A stretch of 18,546 nucleotides of DNA from Deltaproteobacteria bacterium (GTDB lineage Bacteria > Desulfobacterota > Dissulfuribacteria > Dissulfuribacterales > UBA3076), in NCBI GenBank assembly GCA_030605675.1, contig JAUWHV010000152.1, positions 1 through 18,546 on the forward strand, given 5' to 3'. Shown piece by piece: positions 1 through 8,515 of the stretch. The notes below the pieces were generated by a model. The model worked only from the letters and a program-made list of their open reading frames with translations, searched no databases and was not told where the DNA came from. Position numbers and translations under genes: made by a program. Within the stretch, counting starts at the first letter, position 1. Each line of letters opens with the position of its first letter.

Positions 1-1202
1 ACTGGTTCTTTTGGATAATTTCGGTTTATTTTTATATTTTTCAAATTCTCACTACGCTCAACCAAGCTTATTGTGTCATCTAATAATTCACAAACATCTA
101 CAGATTCAAATTTAAGTTCGGACTTTCTTGAAAATTGTAGAATATCAACAATAATTTTGTTTGCCCTACCCACAGCCTGTTTTATGATTTTAATAGATCC
201 TGCACATTTTTCATCTTTCTCTGACAAAGTATTATCAAGATACTCTACACCCATCAAAATAATACCCAGGGGATTTCTAATTTGATGAGCAACTCCAGAT
301 GTCAAACGCCCTACAGCTGCCATTTTTTCATTCTGTATTAACTGATCTTGGGCCATTTTGAGTTCATTATAGGCCTTTTTTAAATCCTGTTCTGCTTTCT
401 TACGCTCAGTAATATTTTTTGATATTACTGAAACAGCTATTACATTCTTAGTATCAGGTTCTTTAATTGGACCGAGCGTTTTTATAAACCATTTGTCATA
501 TTTTTTGCTGTAAGATTCATAGTCTGTGGTTGTACCAGTTTCAAAAACTCTATTTACATTCTTGGCAAAATTTTTCGTTTCTTCTGTCGCATGAAATGCG
601 TCAAATGTCTTGCCCAAAATTTGGCTCCTCAATACGCCAAATCGAGACAACAACATATCGTTTACAAAAAGATATTTGCACTCTTTATCTACTATGTAGA
701 TTAAATCACTTGTAGACTCCACGAGAGAACGATATTTTTCCTCGGATTTTCGCACTTTCATTTCTTCTTTGACTTTTCCCTCGCTGATAAGTGCAATAAC
801 ATAAGCTAATAATATAAAAACTCCCGCTCTCTCAATGGTTCCTACTATAAGAGTTCCAAGAGCAGAATATGTTAAATATATATGAAAACAACCTAAAAAA
901 ACTGCCAGAGGGATGACTATTTTTCGATACCATATAGCTGTCAGTATGATTGGAATATAGAATATGTTGGTATATAGAATCTGTAAACTGAAATAATTAA
1001 GGAGGGTATTAAACTCTTGAGGAGAGTAAAGAACAACATAATCAATTTCTGCTCTCGTAACAAAATTAAAATAATAACCTCCTGCAATACATAAAAATAT
1101 CGTAAAAAGTAATATAATACTCCTGCTCCCTCTGGATTTTGAAAATCCTTCCATCACAAATATCTTGGGGAAACAAAGTCCCTGTTGAGCACTTATATTC
1201 AT
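1..1202 (-). CDS. Membrane PAS sensor histidine kinase, C-terminus cut by window edge
   Basis: Read leftwards from ATG at 1200-1202, the frame stays open for 400 codons to the window edge, so the ATP-binding domain lies outside. An AAGGA ribosome site sits about 10 nt upstream. Visible order: short cytoplasmic start; four hydrophobic segments (about residues 28-48, 71-92, 94-114, 115-140); a charged helix (142-160); a PAS domain (about 153-265, opening SEEKYRSLVESTSDLIYIVD and closing NITERKKAEQDL); then a HisKA dimerisation helix with the H-box GVAHQIRNPLG, giving H306 as probable phosphorylated His. It should sense a membrane or cytoplasmic cue and pass phosphate to an unseen response regulator. 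No partner regulator lies on this side. The gene is clearly more AT-rich than its neighbours and stands alone, which could mean separate acquisition. Kinase class is secure; the signal is unknown. Confidence 0.9.
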   Translation of the reverse strand, partial: MNISAQQGLCFPKIFVMEGFSKSRGSRSIILLFTIFLCIAGGYYFNFVTRAEIDYVVLYSPQEFNTLLNYFSLQILYTNIFYIPIILTAIWYRKIVIPLAVFLGCFHIYLTYSALGTLIVGTIERAGVFILLAYVIALISEGKVKEEMKVRKSEEKYRSLVESTSDLIYIVDKECKYLFVNDMLLSRFGVLRSQILGKTFDAFHATEETKNFAKNVNRVFETGTTTDYESYSKKYDKWFIKTLGPIKEPDTKNVIAVSVISKNITERKKAEQDLKKAYNELKMAQDQLIQNEKMAAVGRLTSGVAHQIRNPLGIILMGVEYLDNTLSEKDEKCAGSIKIIKQAVGRANKIIVDILQFSRKSELKFESVDVCELLDDTISLVERSENLKNIKINRNYPKEP

Positions 1203-1240
1203 TATATTTGTGTCCTTTTTGTGGATTGGTTTATTCCTAA

Positions 1241-1443
1241 GTTGAGCGGTTCAAGGTTCAAGGTTCAAAGGTTATAGTCTATTGATATTCTTAACTTTAT
1301 TCATGGCGATTGAGGCATGACTCAGATTAGTCTCTTTCACCCATTGGGTGAAACGTAACATTTGCACCTATCAGAGTGTTTTCCTTTTGCTAACAGCCGG
1401 TTAGTCGTTTCAACCCGGAACCGTGAACGCTGAACCGCTCAAC
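1241..1443. repeat. Inverted-repeat element with GGTTCA-type arms
   Basis: The left arm (1241-1273) begins GTTGAGCGGTTCA and continues as tandem GGTTCAA units. The right arm (1411-1443) is its imperfect complement, with the outer 13 bases perfect. The outer sequence CTAAGTTGAGCG (from 1237) also starts the arm at 8131. A 9-bp perfect palindrome lies in the centre at 1335-1353. No reading frame of note lies inside. It sits upstream of the kinase start and could form a large cruciform or RNA hairpin. Confidence 0.8.
1335..1353. repeat. Perfect short palindrome inside the 1241-1443 element
   Basis: TTTCACCCA and TGGGTGAAA flank a single T, giving a 9-bp perfect dyad. It could be a regulator site for the kinase gene that starts about 130 bp further left, or simply part of the repeat element. 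Other IR elements here also carry a small central palindrome, which favours the second view. Confidence 0.5.
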
Positions 1444-1587
1444 CCAGGTGGGATGAATGTCAAGCCCACAATTCATTTTCCTGGTTCATTCCGCGATACT
1501 CAATAGAAGAACTTCTTTTTCTTATCGACAGATCCTTTTAAATAGTTGAGAAATAAGAACACCAGGGAGGAAATTTTCTAAATACAG

Positions 1588-1710
1588 GTAACCGTTCACG
1601 GATTGAAAATTGAAATTGGAAAGTAGAAATTGGGGAGAGATGAAACGCATGGAGCCATCCCCAAATTTCCAATTTCTATTTTCTAATTTCAACGTTCCAT
1701 GAACACTTAC
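1588..1710. repeat. Inverted-repeat element with AATTTCC-type arms
   Basis: Starts with GTAACCGTTCACGG at 1588 and ends with the degenerate complement (GTTCCATGAACACTTAC, to 1710). The arms, about 50 nt each, are built from AAATTGAAATTGGAAA-like units on the left and their complement (TTTCCAATTTCTATTTTC) on the right, meeting at GGGGA/TCCCC around a small ATGG-AG-CCAT centre. It lies downstream of the NodB-like gene and could act as its transcription end. Outside the two IRs I see nothing else in 1203-1822: no RNA gene and no convincing ORF. Confidence 0.75.
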
Positions 1711-1822
1711 AATATTTGGAACAAGGAATATCGAACCAGAAACCGCAGAATGTCGAAGGAAGGTAAAAAAGGCGACTAATTTAAAGGCAGGTGTCGTGTA
1801 GAAATGGAATTTCAGTAACTCA

Positions 1823-2548
1823 TTAATGGCAACGAAGTAAAGGGCTTAGCCCCCAAATCCTGAGGCCCTTATCTTTGAGCCCGATAACCAGCAAAGTGAG
1901 CAGTTCAATAAAAAGGGGCTCAGAAGGCGATCTTAAAGGATCATTTTTCACAAGAATTATGTCACCAGGACCCACATGTGTCAGAATACGCTCAACTGAA
2001 GTATTAAAAAGAACTCCCTCACGCCACCTGAGCTTAATGGATGGATTGACCACGAAAAGACCCAGCTCTTTTGCCATTCTTACCAGTTGAAAGTCCTTCC
2101 ATCCATGAGGCGGCATAAGAAAGCAGGCGCCCCTTCCCCGGATATCGCCTGCCAGTGTCAGGCAGGGCTTGAGCATGTGCCTTAATTCTATTTTATTTTG
2201 AAAAATAAGCGATCTGTAAGTCTCTCCATGAATCCCTATCTCAAAGGACTGCAAGGAGCGCATGGCCCTGGGATTACTCCTGGCTCTCTTCCCTTCTATG
2301 AAAAATGTGGCTGGAATCTCAAGCTCATGCAGTCGTTTGCAAATGGGCTCTGTTAACGGGTTTGGACTTTGGTCGAACACGAGACTTATTGCGGGTACAT
2401 TTCTGGAACCATGGGTTAATACCCTGCCCCATAAGGTGGCCCTGGGGCAAAAGATCTCATATGCGCCTGCTGCCAGAGCACCTGCCCCTCCTGCGAGAAT
2501 AAAGCTCTTTAAAGCACTCTTGGAAAAAATCCCCGTTGATTTCAGCAC
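1823..2548 (-). CDS. Divergent NodB-fold (polysaccharide deacetylase-like) protein, probably non-catalytic
   Basis: The protein has 241 residues and starts with GTG at 2548, with a GAGG site 8 nt upstream and only 10 nt after the polyprenyl synthase stop, so the two are co-transcribed. Residues 12-32 form a hydrophobic, Gly/Ala-rich segment, a likely signal anchor placing the rest in the periplasm. The NodB pattern is visible but eroded: motif 1 reads SLVFDQSPN (D59 kept, the second Asp replaced by Q60); motif 2 has H107 but Y111 where the second metal His should be; motif 3 reads FLMPPHG and lacks the Arg; motif 4 reads GDIILVKND, with K201 in place of His. Family enzymes deacetylate N-acetylated glycans using a metal held by these residues, so this copy may only bind glycan. 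Fold assignment is good; loss of activity is inferred. Confidence 0.7.
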   Translation of the reverse strand: MLKSTGIFSKSALKSFILAGGAGALAAGAYEIFCPRATLWGRVLTHGSRNVPAISLVFDQSPNPLTEPICKRLHELEIPATFFIEGKRARSNPRAMRSLQSFEIGIHGETYRSLIFQNKIELRHMLKPCLTLAGDIRGRGACFLMPPHGWKDFQLVRMAKELGLFVVNPSIKLRWREGVLFNTSVERILTHVGPGDIILVKNDPLRSPSEPLFIELLTLLVIGLKDKGLRIWGLSPLLRCH

Positions 2549-2558
2549 TGTCTTAACC

Positions 2559-3554
2559 TCACTTATGACGTTCTAAAACAAACCATGCAAGGCCATGGAG
2601 TAAGTTCTTTGTCTCTAATGGAGCAAATGTCTCTAAACTTTCACAGGCCAAGCCAACCAGGGCTTTTGCCCGACTTCGCGTATAATCCAACCCCCCGGTA
2701 TTGGCCAGCAAATCCTTCACCCACACAAGTTCCTTCTCGGAGGGATTGCCACCACTGAGCACCTGTAACAACCTCTCTTTTTCTCTGGAAGATGCCTTCT
2801 CAATGGCCACAACAAGGGGCAGTGTAATTTTTCCCTCCGCAAGGTCTGTCCCAATGGCCTTTCCCAACTCACCGGCATCTGCAGTATAATCAAGGATGTC
2901 GTCAATCATCTGAAATGCCTGCCCCAGATAGAGGCCATAGTCGCTGAGGGCCTGCACCTCGGTCTTCCCGGCACCGGCAAGGAGTGCCCCGATTTTACAT
3001 GATGCAGAAATCAGCGAGGCCGTCTTTCTGTTAATGATTTCCAGATAGGTCTCCTCGTCAAAGCTCGGGGTCTTTGCCTGTAAAAGCTGTATAATCTCAC
3101 CTTCAGACATCAAGGCAACTGTCTCTGCAATGGCTTCTGCTATGCGGGTATCCCCGAACCGGCTGGCAAGCTCAATGGCCCTGCCATAAAGGAAATCCCC
3201 AACCAGGACAGTGGCCTTATTCCCCCAGATTTTATAGGCAGGGGACTTGCCGCGACGCATCACACCTCCATCTACTACGTCATCGTGGAGAAGACTGGCA
3301 GCATGGAGGTACTCCGGGACTGCTGAAAGACCGAACACGGCATCATCGTCTCTTCCGCATAATCTTGCCGCGCATACGGTAAGTAATGGCCTTAGACGTT
3401 TTCCTCCTGCGAAAAGGATGTACTGGCTTACTTTGTTTACAAAGGGTATATGAGAAGCAAAATGCCTGTTCAACACCTGCTCGATTTTTTCAAAATCCGG
3501 TTTGAAAGAGTCCAGAATGCCTTTGACCTTGGGTCTGTGGTCAGATAACTTCAC
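2559..3554 (-). CDS. ispB: Long-chain polyprenyl diphosphate synthase (IspB-like)
   Basis: Condenses isopentenyl diphosphate units onto an allylic primer to make the C40-type side chain of respiratory quinones. The start chosen is GTG at 3552-3554 because GGAGG lies 8 nt upstream; a GTG at 3567-3569 would add five residues but has no ribosome site and overlaps that GGAGG. From this start (331 aa): GGKRLRP at about 50-56, first Asp-rich motif LLHDDVVD (D91, D92, D95) followed by MRRG and VLVGDFLYGRA, second motif QMIDDILD (D218, D219, D222). Small residues before the first motif (HAAS) fit a long-chain product. Exact chain length (C35-C50) cannot be read from sequence. It is first in an operon with the NodB-like gene and divergent from mutS. 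Confidence 0.9.
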   Translation of the reverse strand: MKLSDHRPKVKGILDSFKPDFEKIEQVLNRHFASHIPFVNKVSQYILFAGGKRLRPLLTVCAARLCGRDDDAVFGLSAVPEYLHAASLLHDDVVDGGVMRRGKSPAYKIWGNKATVLVGDFLYGRAIELASRFGDTRIAEAIAETVALMSEGEIIQLLQAKTPSFDEETYLEIINRKTASLISASCKIGALLAGAGKTEVQALSDYGLYLGQAFQMIDDILDYTADAGELGKAIGTDLAEGKITLPLVVAIEKASSREKERLLQVLSGGNPSEKELVWVKDLLANTGGLDYTRSRAKALVGLACESLETFAPLETKNLLHGLAWFVLERHK

Positions 3555-3594
3555 AGGAGATGCCTCCACCTATAAAAAACCCCCTTTCCTAATC

Positions 3595-3623
3595 TTGAAT
3601 AAAGAAATAACATAGAAAATAAT
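3595..3623 (+). promoter_or_regulatory. Candidate sigma-70 promoter for mutS
   Basis: TTGAAT (3595-3600), 17 nt spacer, AATAAT (3618-3623). The -10 matches the consensus at five of six positions and the -35 at four. Transcription would begin only about 10-15 nt before the mutS ATG, leaving almost no leader and little or no room for a ribosome site. Confidence 0.35.
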
Positions 3624-3642
3624 AAAGGGCTATACTCACGTA

Positions 3643-6342
3643 ATGGCACAGAACCGGAACATAAAAGATAAAACGATAAATATCACCCCTATGTTGCAAC
3701 AATACAGAGACATTAAGTCCCAGTATCCTGATGCAATTTTATTTTTTCGCATGGGAGATTTTTACGAAATGTTCCTGGATGATGCCAAGATAGCCTCCCG
3801 GATTCTGGAAATCACACTTACATCCAGGAACAAACACAAAGAAGAAAGAATTCCAATGTGTGGCGTCCCGGTACATGCAGCTGAGAACTATCTGACCAGG
3901 CTTGTGCAGTCCGGACACCGGGTAGCAATATGTGAGCAGGTAGAAGACCCCAAAAAGGCCAAAGGGTTAGTCAAAAGAGAAGTGATTCGGGTGCTGACTC
4001 CCGGACTCATCACCACAGAAGGGAGCATAGGAGCCAAAACCAACAACTTCCTGATTTCAATAAACCCCGGAAGCACCAAAGACCCGTGGGGACTTTCCTG
4101 TCTTGACATCTCAACAGGAGAATTCAGGGTGACTGAACTTTCCAGGGAGGAAGAGGCCCTTACAGAACTCTTCCGTCTGGAGCCTGCGGAAGTCCTCTTG
4201 CCGGAGAGCCGGCAGGAAGGACAACTTGTTGTCCGGGTGAAGCAGGCCATCCCGGGGACCTTTCTGAGCTTCAGGCCGGACGTATGGTGGCAGCATGACA
4301 GGGCTAAAGCAGACCTTCAGGAGCATTTAAGGACCCTTTCCCTGGATGGTTTCGGGCTGGCAGGGCTTAGTTCCGGCATCGGGGCGGCAGGGGCGCTTCT
4401 AGCGTACACTTATGAGACCCAAAAGGGCGAGGCATCTCATATAAACATTCTAAAACCTTATCGCTTGAGCGATCACCTCATCATAGATGAGGCCACAAAA
4501 CGAAACCTGGAGCTACTGTCAAATTCTTTGGACCGTGGCCGCCAAGGTACTCTGCTGGACGTTCTGGACCTTACTGTAACTCCCATGGGAGGGCGTCTTC
4601 TCAAGAAATGGATCCTCTATCCCTCAAGAGATATAGCTGAAATACAAGGCAGGCTGTCTGCCGTGGAAATCCTTAAAGAAAATCCTTCGGTTCGAGAAAA
4701 TTTAAGAAAAGAGATGCGCCGGGTTTATGACATTGAGCGACTCGTTGCCAGGACAGTCCTTGGCACTGCAAATGGGAGGGACCTCCTGGCCCTCAAGCAA
4801 TCTATTATTCGAATACCGGGGATAAAAAAAGTTCTTGAGAGTCTCTTGCAAATTCCCTCTTCAAAAAAAGACAAAAAAGGAGATTTGAATGAAATTCACA
4901 TGGCCTTGGATCCCTTGCAGGACATGGCAGATATCATAAACCGTTCCATAAGGGATGACTGCCCGGTACTTCTCAGAGAGGGCAGGCTCATCAGGGAGGG
5001 ATTCAATAAAGAGCTTGATGAGCTCATTCATATTCAGAGGGATGGCAGGTCTTTTATAGCCAAGTTGGAAGCCAAAGAACAAGAGAGGACCGGCATCCCA
5101 TCTCTCAAGGTCGGATTTAACAAAGTCTTTGGTTATTACCTTGAGATTTCAAAGGCCCGGGCCGGCATGGTCCCTGATGATTACATCAGGAAGCAGACCC
5201 TTGTGGCGGCAGAACGCTATATTACTCCGGAACTAAAGGAGATAGAGTCGAAGATCCTCACTGCACAGGACCAGAGGCTGGCCCTTGAATTCGAGCTGTT
5301 CCTGGAGATCCGGCTTCAAGTAGCTGAAGCAGGAACTCGCCTACAGAAGACTGCTGCTGCACTGGCAAGGATAGACTGCCTGTCTTCCCTTGCAGAGGCA
5401 GCGGAACGTTATAGCTACGTGAGACCGAAGCTGGATCTCAAAAGGGGAATATGCATTCGCCAAGGCAGACATCCGGTTATAGAATATACCCTGAAGGAAG
5501 GTTTTGTTCCAAACGACGTAGAGCTGAACCACTGCAATTCTCAGCTCCTGATTATAACCGGGCCGAACATGGCTGGTAAATCCACGGTCCTCAGGCAGAC
5601 CGCCCTTATTGTCCTTATGGCACAGATGGGCAGCTTTGTCCCGGCAGAGGAGGCACAGATAGGTGTGGTGGACCAAATATTCACCCGGGTAGGGGCCACA
5701 GATTACTTGACCAGGGGCCAGAGTACGTTCATGGTGGAAATGAATGAGACAGCAAACATCCTGCATAACGCCACAAGCCAAAGCCTTGTAATCCTGGACG
5801 AGATAGGCCGGGGAACAAGCACCTACGATGGCCTTGCCATCGCATGGGCAGTGGCGGAAAATTTATTGTACAAAGACGGAAAAGGAGTAAAAACCCTATT
5901 TGCCACTCATTATCATGAGCTGACAGACCTGGCCAAAAAGCACGACAGGGTTCGAAACATGCATATAGCTGTTAAAGAGTGGGAGGATCAGATAATTTTT
6001 TTGCGACGGCTGGTGGATGGGTTCACCAGTCGCAGTTACGGAATCCAGGTTGCTGCCCTGGCCGGTGTGCCTGAGTCAGTAATAAAAAAGGCCAAGGAGA
6101 TCCTGAAAAATATTGAAAAAAAGACCTCTAAGGACAAAAAGGAAATCCATGCCGGTCCTGTGCGGGAAATGAGGCCTAAACAGCATCCGGTCCAGATACC
6201 CCTACCACTTGTAATTGATCAGGGAGCTGAGCTAAGAGAAAAGGTACTCTCTGCCGATATCAATAATATGACACCTCTTGAAGCCATTAACTACTTAGCA
6301 GAGCTAAAATCCATGGCAGAAAAAAGTAAAAAGACAACATAA
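3643..6342 (+). CDS. mutS: DNA mismatch repair ATPase MutS
   Basis: Recognises base mismatches and small loops, then recruits MutL. The protein has 899 residues, a little longer than E. coli MutS (853). Visible in order: TPMLQQY and the mismatch-wedge FYE motif (F40-Y41-E42 in FRMGDFYEMF); connector and core; clamp region with a Lys-rich insert (SSKKDKKGDLNEI); ATPase domain with Walker A GPNMAGKST (640-648), Walker B LVILDEIGRGTS (D719, E720) and FATHYHEL; a Lys-rich linker; and a C-terminal tail with the short hydrophobic VQIPLPL and a final helix resembling the tetramerisation region. ATG at 3643 has only AAAGGG about 15 nt upstream, a weak ribosome site, but the conserved N-terminus begins just after it, so a later start would damage the domain. 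The amidase gene follows after 4 nt. Confidence 0.97.
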   Translation: MAQNRNIKDKTINITPMLQQYRDIKSQYPDAILFFRMGDFYEMFLDDAKIASRILEITLTSRNKHKEERIPMCGVPVHAAENYLTRLVQSGHRVAICEQVEDPKKAKGLVKREVIRVLTPGLITTEGSIGAKTNNFLISINPGSTKDPWGLSCLDISTGEFRVTELSREEEALTELFRLEPAEVLLPESRQEGQLVVRVKQAIPGTFLSFRPDVWWQHDRAKADLQEHLRTLSLDGFGLAGLSSGIGAAGALLAYTYETQKGEASHINILKPYRLSDHLIIDEATKRNLELLSNSLDRGRQGTLLDVLDLTVTPMGGRLLKKWILYPSRDIAEIQGRLSAVEILKENPSVRENLRKEMRRVYDIERLVARTVLGTANGRDLLALKQSIIRIPGIKKVLESLLQIPSSKKDKKGDLNEIHMALDPLQDMADIINRSIRDDCPVLLREGRLIREGFNKELDELIHIQRDGRSFIAKLEAKEQERTGIPSLKVGFNKVFGYYLEISKARAGMVPDDYIRKQTLVAAERYITPELKEIESKILTAQDQRLALEFELFLEIRLQVAEAGTRLQKTAAALARIDCLSSLAEAAERYSYVRPKLDLKRGICIRQGRHPVIEYTLKEGFVPNDVELNHCNSQLLIITGPNMAGKSTVLRQTALIVLMAQMGSFVPAEEAQIGVVDQIFTRVGATDYLTRGQSTFMVEMNETANILHNATSQSLVILDEIGRGTSTYDGLAIAWAVAENLLYKDGKGVKTLFATHYHELTDLAKKHDRVRNMHIAVKEWEDQIIFLRRLVDGFTSRSYGIQVAALAGVPESVIKKAKEILKNIEKKTSKDKKEIHAGPVREMRPKQHPVQIPLPLVIDQGAELREKVLSADINNMTPLEAINYLAELKSMAEKSKKTT

Positions 6343-6346
6343 AACC

Positions 6347-8128
6347 ATGAGCCTGTTATTATCTGAGCGTAACTGTGCCCGGCTACGGTTTTTTCTATCC
6401 CTGTTTATCATTGCTTTCCTGTCAGGGACATTTTTGCTAATTGCTCTGGACTCTGCCCACGCAAAGCCCGGCAGGGCTGAATACACCTATCGTCAGGCCA
6501 AATCCGAATACGATCGCCTTGCCGGGAATTCCCGGCTCCGCACTCACAGGACAGCATGGGTCCGTGTAATCAAGAAGTTCAGGAAAGTCTATCTCACCTA
6601 TCCCAATGACAAGAAGGTTGCCCCGAAGGCCCTCTTCATGATGGCCCGTTGCTACAGTGAATTATATGGATATTCAGGAGCCGGAAAGGACATCAGGGAG
6701 GCCATTGAGCGATATCAGGTCCTGGTGGAAAGATTCCCCAAAAACCGCCTGGCAGATGACGCCCTCTACGCCCTTGGCGACCTTTACAGGCGTACTGGAA
6801 ATAGCAGAAAGGCCCGAGAGGCCTGGGAAAAGATAGTTAAGGAATACCCTGGAAGAGACAAGGCCGGGATTGCCAGAAACAGGCTGAAAACTTTAGGACC
6901 TGAGCAGCGGCAGAAGACAAAATATTCGACCCTTACAACACAGAAGGAAAAGGGACCCGCCGGCATCTCCAGCCCGAGGATTGCTCCAGGAGCAAAACTT
7001 GCCACTGTGCACGATGTGAGGCACTGGTCTGCTTCAGACTACACCAGGGTAGTAATAGACACAGCAGGCCCTGTATCCTTTAAGAAAGGATATCTTCCTG
7101 CTAATAGGGCCAAGCATCTTCCGGAACGTATTTATTTAGACCTTAAGCCGGCCCGAATAGGGAAAAACCTCAAAGGCAACATCTCTATACAGGACGGGCT
7201 GCTCAAAGGAGTGAGAGTAGCCCAGTTCAACCGTAGTACAGTCCGCGTGGTACTTGACCTCAGGAAGACCCATAAGACCAAAATTTTTTACCTTGAGGAC
7301 CCCTTCAGGGTGGTGGTGGACGCCTTTGGAGAGAACTATTTCCAGAGGCCTTCCTGTCTTCCACGGTCCTCAAAAATCCCTAAAAAGGCCAAGGGCCAAA
7401 TAAAAGGTAATGGTCTTTCTCTCGCGCAACAGCTAGGCCTCTGCGTAAAACGAATAGTAATAGATGCCGGCCACGGCGGAAAGGATCCTGGGGCTATCGG
7501 GCCTACCGGCCTGAGGGAAAAAGACGTTGTGCTCAAGATTTCGAAAAAAGTGGCTTCACGACTAAAAAAAGATCTTGGCTGCCAGGTTATCCTGACCAGA
7601 AAGAAAGATCGGTTTCTGCCACTTACACAAAGGACTGCTATTGCCAACGCCAAAAAGGCCGATATCTTTGTGTCTATTCACGCAAATGCAGCTCCCAACA
7701 GGAGAGCCAGGGGAGTTGAGACCTACTTTTTGAACTTTGCCCTGGATGAAGAGGCCATGAGGGTGGCAGCCAGAGAAAATGCTACATCCACTAAAAGAAT
7801 GGGGGATCTCAAGAATATCCTCAACGACATAATGAAAAACACCAAGGTCGATGAGTCCTCACGCCTGGCAGGTTATGTGCAGAGGGAAGTTGTAAAAAAC
7901 CTCAGAAAAAAATATAGCAACGTAAAAAGCAAAGGGGTCAAACAGGCCCCATTCTTTGTCCTGATAGGTGCAAGGATGCCTTCTGTTCTTGTTGAAGTAT
8001 CGTTTATCAGTAACAGGAAAGAGGAGGAGCGCCTCAAAAGTAACCGCTATCTGGACCGCGTGGCCGAGGGGATCGTAAACGGTATTAAATCATATATCAG
8101 TGGAACCAAGCTGGCCTATCTTCCTTGA
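6347..8128 (+). CDS. N-acetylmuramoyl-L-alanine amidase with TPR-like, AMIN and Amidase_3 parts
   Basis: Cleaves the bond between MurNAc and L-Ala in peptidoglycan, as AmiA/B/C do during daughter-cell separation. The protein has 593 residues, longer than E. coli AmiC (417) because of an extra N-terminal module. Order: signal peptide/anchor (about 14-40, ending DSAHA); TPR/YbgF-like helices (about 45-185, repeats such as AIERYQVLVERFPKNRLADDALYALG); Lys/Pro linker; AMIN domain (about 220-340, RVVIDTAGPVSF to PFRVVVDAFG); catalytic domain with DAGHGG (H376), LREKD (E391), SIHANA (H445) and LVEVSFISN (E550), i.e. the zinc ligands and catalytic Glu are all present. Its start lies 4 nt after mutS with no strong ribosome site, so translational coupling is likely. 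The nearby pal gene fits a shared envelope role. Confidence 0.93.
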   Translation: MSLLLSERNCARLRFFLSLFIIAFLSGTFLLIALDSAHAKPGRAEYTYRQAKSEYDRLAGNSRLRTHRTAWVRVIKKFRKVYLTYPNDKKVAPKALFMMARCYSELYGYSGAGKDIREAIERYQVLVERFPKNRLADDALYALGDLYRRTGNSRKAREAWEKIVKEYPGRDKAGIARNRLKTLGPEQRQKTKYSTLTTQKEKGPAGISSPRIAPGAKLATVHDVRHWSASDYTRVVIDTAGPVSFKKGYLPANRAKHLPERIYLDLKPARIGKNLKGNISIQDGLLKGVRVAQFNRSTVRVVLDLRKTHKTKIFYLEDPFRVVVDAFGENYFQRPSCLPRSSKIPKKAKGQIKGNGLSLAQQLGLCVKRIVIDAGHGGKDPGAIGPTGLREKDVVLKISKKVASRLKKDLGCQVILTRKKDRFLPLTQRTAIANAKKADIFVSIHANAAPNRRARGVETYFLNFALDEEAMRVAARENATSTKRMGDLKNILNDIMKNTKVDESSRLAGYVQREVVKNLRKKYSNVKSKGVKQAPFFVLIGARMPSVLVEVSFISNRKEEERLKSNRYLDRVAEGIVNGIKSYISGTKLAYLP

Positions 8129-8130
8129 AC

Positions 8131-8168
8131 CTAAGTTGAGCGATTAGCTGTTAGCCATTAGCGTTTAG
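8131..8168. repeat. 38-bp arm, identical to the complement of 14140-14177
   Basis: Begins CTAAGTTGAGCGATTAGCTG and continues with TTAGCCATTAGC-type units, two bases after the amidase stop codon. By base-by-base reading it equals the reverse complement of 14140-14177 without mismatch. No complementary arm lies next to it, so it is a solitary arm beside the following element. Confidence 0.85.
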
Positions 8169-8175
8169 CTTTAAA

Positions 8176-8365
8176 GTAACCGTTCACGGGTTCAAAGGTT
8201 CGAGGGCTGAGAGGTTCAGGGTTTACCGAAAATTTGAACCGTTGATTCGTGAGTTTTGCCTGCCCGCTCGCCAAGCTTGCGAGGCAGACGGGAATGGAGA
8301 AGGCATGAGAATAAAAAACAACCCTGAACTCTGAACCTCTGAACCCTGAACCCGTGAACGGTTAC
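8176..8365. repeat. Inverted-repeat element with GGTTCA-type arms and central GC hairpin
   Basis: Left arm 8176-8223 starts GTAACCGTTCACGGGTTCA; right arm 8320-8365 ends with its exact 19-base complement, while the inner parts are imperfect tandem GGTTCAGA/TCTGAACC units. The centre holds a GC-rich dyad (8267-8283, CTCGC, CAAGCTT, GCGAG) resembling a REP-type palindrome. It separates the mutS-amidase operon from pal and could end transcription or protect the transcript 3' end. Confidence 0.85.
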
Positions 8366-8407
8366 AAAAAGTGTAAACTACAAAATGAAGGATGCCAATA
8401 AAACAGG

Positions 8408-8435
8408 TTGAATTTTGTTTTTCCTCTGCTAAAGT
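8408..8435 (+). promoter_or_regulatory. Weak promoter candidate for pal
   Basis: TTGAAT (8408-8413), 16 nt, TAAAGT (8430-8435), about 80 nt before the pal start. It is the best pair I can see in 8366-8515, a stretch otherwise free of features. Both boxes are only moderate matches. Confidence 0.25.
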
Positions 8436-8515
8436 AGAGCATAATCTGTGGATTCCAAGTGTAATTCTATTGTAGTTGCATGGTGTGACTAAAAACCATT
8501 TTGCGGGAGGCATCT

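Noticed and set aside
1203..1822. Possible riboswitch or small RNA in the long gap
   Set aside because: I looked for known aptamer cores (for example c-di-GMP, cobalamin, TPP) and saw none; the structure is explained by the two inverted repeats.
8176..8365. 8176-8365 element as an insertion sequence
   Set aside because: No transposase fragment or clear target duplication; too short and built of tandem units.
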